Shown here: piece by piece, positions 60,564-64,000 of the stretch | Numbering within the stretch: position 1 is the first letter of the stretch | Layout: each line of letters starts with the position of its first letter | Assembly (NCBI GenBank): GCA_022447545.1 | Contig: JAKVBI010000005.1 | Span: 62,001-126,000, forward strand | DNA from: Myxococcota bacterium | GTDB lineage: Bacteria > Myxococcota_A > UBA9160 > SMWR01 | Length of the DNA stretch: 64,000 nucleotides | Direction: 5' to 3' | Program-made: the position numbers and the translations under genes | Notes under the pieces: model-generated | Seen by the model: the letters and a program-made list of their open reading frames with translations, nothing else | Database searches by the model: none | Told to the model about the DNA's origin: nothing

Positions 60564-62402
60564 TCACCAGCCGCAGCTGCGGCCGGTGTTCTGCTCTTCG
60601 AGCCAGGCGCTCAGGGGAGCGAAGTATTCGATCAACGCCGAGGCGTCCATCTCTCGTTGCCCCGTCAGGGCTTCCAGGGCATCGGGCCAGGGTTTGGAAC
60701 GGCCGAGTTCGAGCATGTCGTTGAGTCGCTCTCCCGCGACCTGACTGCCGTAGATCGAACAGCGGTGGAGGGGGCCTTCATAACCCGCGATCTCGCACAG
60801 GGCCCGCTGGAACTGGAACTGAAGGATGTACGCGAGGAAATAGCGGGTGTAGGGCACGTTGGCGGGAATGTGGAACTTCGCACCGGGGTCGAAGGAACTC
60901 TCGTCGCGGGCGACTGGGGGCTGGATGCCCTGGTATCGCTCGCGCAGCTCCCACCAGGAGGCGTTGTAGTCGGCCGGGTCGATGGCGCCCGAAAAGACCT
61001 GCCAGCGCCATTGGTCGACCAAGAGTCCGAAGGCCAGGAAGGCGACCTTGTCCAGGGCCATCTTCATGAGCAGGCCGAGGTCCGCATCGCTGGGTGGAAG
61101 CTCGTCGAGCAGGCCCACCTGCACCAGATACTCGGGGGTGATCGAAAGGGCGATCGTATCTCCAACGCCCTCGTGAAAGCCGTCGTGGGCACTCCCCTGG
61201 AACAGAGGGGGCTGCTGGTTGTAGGCGCGCTGGTAGTAGTTGTGCCCGAGCTCGTGGTGGACCGTGAAGAAGTCCTCGCCGGTGATCTGGATGCACATCT
61301 TGATGCGAAGGTCGTCGAGGCCGTCGATATCCCAGGCACTGGCGTGGCAGACCACATCACGGTCTCGCGGCTGCGTGAACAGGGATCGCTGCCAGAAAGT
61401 TTCCGGGAGCGGAGCGAAGCCCAGAGAGCTGAAGAATCCCTCGCCGAAACGGACCATTCCCCGGGCGTCGACGCCCTGGTCGCGCAGGATCCCGGTGAGG
61501 TCGTAGCCCGGGTCCGATTCGGCGGGGCCCACCAGTTCGTAGACGTTGCCCCAGGTTTGGCTCCACATGTTTCCCAACAGATGGGCGGGGATGGGTTCGT
61601 CGAGGGAGACTTGATCGGGGCCGTAATGCTCGGCCAGTCGTGCGCGAACGTGACAATGCAGGGCTTCGTATAGCGGTTCGACCTGTTTCCACAGACGCTC
61701 CACCTCGGCGGTGAAGGCATCGGGCTCCATGTCGTAGTCCGAACGCCAGAGTTCGCCGAGGTCCGTGAACCCGAGGTCCATGGCACCGAGGTTGGCGATT
61801 GCCACGAAGCGTTGGTATTGCCCACGCATGGGGGGCGAGACTTCACGCCAGCCTACCCACAGATCCAGGAGTTCGTTGGGATCCCGGCTCTCGGCCATGC
61901 GGCGGTCCATGGCGGTGAGATCGAGGCATTCTCCATCCGGACGACAATGGCGCCCTGTCGCGTAGGTGGCTTCCATCTCGGTGGTGATCTCGGACAACTC
62001 ACGTTGGAGTTCCGAGTCCTGAGGGGCGGCCATGGACAGGGAGGCCTTGAGGATCCGGAGCTTGCGGCGCACGTCCTCGGGGAGTTCAAGGTTCGCGAAG
62101 GCATCCGATTCGGCGGCGAGCTGTTGGTTGAGGGCCACGAGCTCGGCCTGGCTGTCCGCAGCGATGCCTCGGGTGTCCTGGGTGATGAAGTTGGCTGCGA
62201 CCCAGGAGGCTCGTCCAGTCTCGAACCACTGGGTTGCGAGCTGTTCCTCGGCTTCCGCCACAAAGGCCTCGGCGTCGGCCACGGTGACGGGCCAGTGGAA
62301 GACGGCTGGGGCGGGGTCGCTCGTCGTGGCAGGCGGAGAGGCAGGAGGGCTCGTGCAGCACAGCAGCACGAACGACAGGCTGATCAGCTGGCCTCGTTTC
62401 AC
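60564..62402 (-). CDS. Exported M2 (ACE-like) dipeptidyl carboxypeptidase
   Basis: A 612-residue M2 peptidase. A short signal ends in a Cys pair near residue 16 and is Pro/Ser-rich after that, so a lipoprotein is possible. The zinc site is HEXXH at residues 383-387 with Glu411 in HEGVGD as third ligand. Full catalytic length for one ACE domain. The GTG start overlaps the DUF35 stop (GTGA), so an exported peptidase is translated with a CoA-metabolism pair, which is unusual. It cuts dipeptides from peptide C termini. Confidence 0.92.
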   Translation of the reverse strand: MKRGQLISLSFVLLCCTSPPASPPATTSDPAPAVFHWPVTVADAEAFVAEAEEQLATQWFETGRASWVAANFITQDTRGIAADSQAELVALNQQLAAESDAFANLELPEDVRRKLRILKASLSMAAPQDSELQRELSEITTEMEATYATGRHCRPDGECLDLTAMDRRMAESRDPNELLDLWVGWREVSPPMRGQYQRFVAIANLGAMDLGFTDLGELWRSDYDMEPDAFTAEVERLWKQVEPLYEALHCHVRARLAEHYGPDQVSLDEPIPAHLLGNMWSQTWGNVYELVGPAESDPGYDLTGILRDQGVDARGMVRFGEGFFSSLGFAPLPETFWQRSLFTQPRDRDVVCHASAWDIDGLDDLRIKMCIQITGEDFFTVHHELGHNYYQRAYNQQPPLFQGSAHDGFHEGVGDTIALSITPEYLVQVGLLDELPPSDADLGLLMKMALDKVAFLAFGLLVDQWRWQVFSGAIDPADYNASWWELRERYQGIQPPVARDESSFDPGAKFHIPANVPYTRYFLAYILQFQFQRALCEIAGYEGPLHRCSIYGSQVAGERLNDMLELGRSKPWPDALEALTGQREMDASALIEYFAPLSAWLEEQNTGRSCGW

Positions 62403-62821
62403 TTCTGCGCGATCTTGAAACGTGGCAGCACCACGCCGTCGCCGCAGTCGTCCCAGTGCAACTCGAGCTCCAAGCCCACATGGATCTCTTCGGGTTCCGC
62501 ATCGAGTACGTTGCTGATGATGCGGGCGCCGGGCGCGTCGTCGAATTCCACGACCACGACGTTGTAGGGGACTTCGTCCGCCACCGTGGGAAGAGCCGGG
62601 TGGTAGATGGTGGTGTGGCTGTAGACCCGACCGCGGCCGCCCACCAGGGCCCATTCGTCTCGTGTCGAGGCGCAGCTGGGGCAGCCTGCCAGAGGTGGAT
62701 GTCGGAAGGCCCCGCAGTCGGCGCAACGCTGGAGGCGCAGTTCGCGCTTTTTGCAGGCATCCCAGAAGGGGCTGCTGAGTGAATCCGGGTGAAGGCTTGC
62801 AAGTTCCGATAGCAGAGACAT
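62399..62821 (-). CDS. DUF35 OB-fold protein with zinc ribbon, partner of second aldolase
   Basis: A 140-residue DUF35 protein with the zinc ribbon CADC and CPSC at residues 33-51 and an OB-fold after GRGRVYSHTTIYHPAL. Same layout as the copy at 57.2 kb, though clearly diverged. The ATG is 5 bases after the AGGAGG that also encodes the aldolase's last residues. Its stop overlaps the peptidase GTG. Confidence 0.9.
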   Translation of the reverse strand: MSLLSELASLHPDSLSSPFWDACKKRELRLQRCADCGAFRHPPLAGCPSCASTRDEWALVGGRGRVYSHTTIYHPALPTVADEVPYNVVVVEFDDAPGARIISNVLDAEPEEIHVGLELELHWDDCGDGVVLPRFKIAQK

Positions 62822-62823
62822 GG

Positions 62824-62832
62824 TCACCTCCT
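62824..62832 (-). promoter_or_regulatory. Ribosome binding site embedded in second aldolase C terminus
   Basis: On the minus strand AGGAGGTGA again forms the Arg-Arg-stop of the aldolase-like gene and sits just before the DUF35 ATG. This repeats the arrangement at 57171-57179. Confidence 0.75.
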
Positions 62833-64000
62833 CAGGAGCAGGGAACTGGTGGGAAGATTGGCAGGGCCCGCAGTGGCCAGGGCGATTTCCGCCCCTTCGA
62901 CCTGGGAGGTCGAAGTGCCGCGCAGTTGACGCACGGCTTCGACGATGTGGGTCAGGCCCAGCAGATAGACTTCGGACAGGTTGCCGCCGTGGGTGTTGAC
63001 GGGCAGCCGCCCGCCCTCCCACAGCAGCCCGCCGTCCTCCACGAAGGCACCTCCCTCGCCGCGCTCGCAGAAGCCGTAATCCTCCAGCTGCAGGATCACC
63101 AGACCACTGAAGTGGTCGTAGAGGAGTGCCACGTCCACGTCCTCGGGGCCGACCCCGGCCATGGCGTAGAGTCGCTTGGCCAGATGCGCATGGCCGGCGG
63201 TGGCGTAGATTTCATCTGACGCATTTTGGCTGGTCAGGGCCTGTCCCCATTCGGCGGAGCCGCCCTGGGCTCCCGCCATGATGTAGACGGGCGGCTGGGC
63301 GAGGTCGCGGGCCCGCTCGGCCGAGGTGACCAGGATCACGCCCCCGCCGTCGTTTTCCTGGCAGCAATCGAACAGCCGGAAGGGGTCGGCGATCAAGCGG
63401 GATTCCTGGTGGTCCTCGAGGGTCAAGGGTGCCTGCATCAGTGCCTTGGGGTTGCGTCGGGCGTGGGTGCGGGTGGCGACGGCCACCTCGGCCAGATGCC
63501 GAGAGGTGGTTCCGTACAGATGCATGTGCCTGCGGAAGATCATGGAGAAGAACTGCACCGGAGAGATCAGTCCGAAGGGCCGGTGGAAATCCGTCAGGGG
63601 GTTTGCGGCCAACTGGGCGGAGCCGTAGGAGGCGCCGAAACGCGCGTGGGGGGGTTGGGTGATGGTCTTGTACACCATCACGACCTCGGCGAGCCCGGCG
63701 GTGATCGCCGCCGCCGCGTTGGCGACGGCCCCACAGGTTCCGCCCCCACCCCCCCCGAACACGAGGCTCGAGTAGTTGATGTTGGGGATGCCGAGTGCCG
63801 GTGCGAGTCGGCTCGGGTCGTTGGGGTCCACTGAGTAAGAGCAGAAGCCGTCGATCTCGCGTCGATCGATCCCCGAGTCCTCGAGGGCTCGGTCCAGGGC
63901 TTCGGCAATTTTCGGGACCGAGCCGATTTCGAAGAAATCACCCCGTCTCCCGTAATCGGTCAGCCCCACCCCTGCGATGCAGGTCTGGTCTTTGAGGCTC
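62824..64000 (-). CDS. Ltp2-like thiolase-fold aldolase, 5' partial
   Basis: The frame stays open to the right edge, and residues before the first in-window start codon (CIAGVGLTDYGR) match the family N terminus, so the true start lies outside. About 391 residues are visible. The nucleophile region is a run of Gly (FGGGGGGTCG), and two tyrosines sit in LLYDHFSG and SEVYLLG, 51 residues apart, as in Ltp2. It should be a second retro-aldolase with its DUF35 partner downstream. Sequence divergence from the 56-kb copy suggests a different substrate or stage. Confidence 0.87.
   Translation of the reverse strand, partial: SLKDQTCIAGVGLTDYGRRGDFFEIGSVPKIAEALDRALEDSGIDRREIDGFCSYSVDPNDPSRLAPALGIPNINYSSLVFGGGGGGTCGAVANAAAAITAGLAEVVMVYKTITQPPHARFGASYGSAQLAANPLTDFHRPFGLISPVQFFSMIFRRHMHLYGTTSRHLAEVAVATRTHARRNPKALMQAPLTLEDHQESRLIADPFRLFDCCQENDGGGVILVTSAERARDLAQPPVYIMAGAQGGSAEWGQALTSQNASDEIYATAGHAHLAKRLYAMAGVGPEDVDVALLYDHFSGLVILQLEDYGFCERGEGGAFVEDGGLLWEGGRLPVNTHGGNLSEVYLLGLTHIVEAVRQLRGTSTSQVEGAEIALATAGPANLPTSSLLLRR

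Noticed and set aside
1-64000. Mobile element, phage, tRNA or CRISPR content
   Set aside because: I scanned gaps and frames and saw no transposase, integrase, cloverleaf-like segment or regular repeat/spacer pattern.

Overview
The window is GC-rich bacterial chromosome, almost fully packed with about 56 protein genes. The largest gap is about 270 bases. I see no RNA gene, insertion sequence, prophage or CRISPR array. The autotransporter barrel protein, several exported enzymes and a wax-ester synthase point to a Gram-negative host. Luciferase-like oxidoreductases, acyl-CoA enzymes, DUF35/thiolase pairs and amidohydrolases are crowded together, and starts are often GTG or TTG. This mix resembles uncultivated lineages once called Deltaproteobacteria (Binatota or Myxococcota relatives). 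That placement is inference; no marker gene here settles it.

Layout. 1-4.7 kb, plus strand: a tandem OB-fold (DUF35) protein cut by the window edge, two thiolase-fold proteins lacking the usual nucleophilic Cys, a PHP hydrolase and two hotdog dehydratases. 4.7-9.2 kb, minus strand: an autotransporter and an amidohydrolase. 9.3-16.4 kb, plus strand: secreted M20 hydrolase, CaiB-type CoA transferase, lysA, epoxide hydrolase, acyl-CoA synthetase. 16.4-19.8 kb, minus strand: two luciferase-like (LLM) oxidoreductases and a TIM-barrel isomerase with 4-base overlaps, then a DUF1232 protein. 20-31.5 kb is mostly housekeeping: alpha/beta hydrolase, Hsp33, histidine phosphatase, MATE exporter, sulfatase-like protein, ilvA, WS/DGAT, dCMP deaminase, Nudix, cation efflux.

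31.8-44 kb is largely catabolic: SRPBCC protein, two zinc alcohol dehydrogenases, amidohydrolase-like protein, two SDRs, two LLM enzymes, thiolase, acyl-CoA dehydrogenase, enoyl-CoA hydratase and an MFS carrier. 44.1-48.9 kb is a biotin-dependent acyl-CoA carboxylase (both subunits) with an acyl-CoA dehydrogenase. 48.9-52.7 kb, minus strand: sulfatase, acyl-CoA dehydrogenase, and a Nudix enzyme with a long insert in its Nudix box. 52.9-57.6 kb: two acyl-CoA synthetases, then an Ltp2-like aldolase and its DUF35 partner. 57.7-64 kb: LLM enzyme, MFE-2-type SDR, acyl-CoA thioesterase, and a minus-strand group of a second Ltp2-like aldolase, DUF35 partner and an ACE-like M2 peptidase.

Together the genes can supply every step type needed to shorten a branched or polycyclic acyl chain: activation, alpha-beta oxidation, hydration, 3-hydroxyacyl oxidation, thiolysis or retro-aldol cleavage, beta-carboxylation, and CoA recycling. 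The aldolase/DUF35 pairs and the first three genes recall actinobacterial sterol side-chain genes (ltp2, ltp3, ltp4), so a sterol- or terpenoid-like substrate is the best guess. Nothing in the sequence names the substrate.
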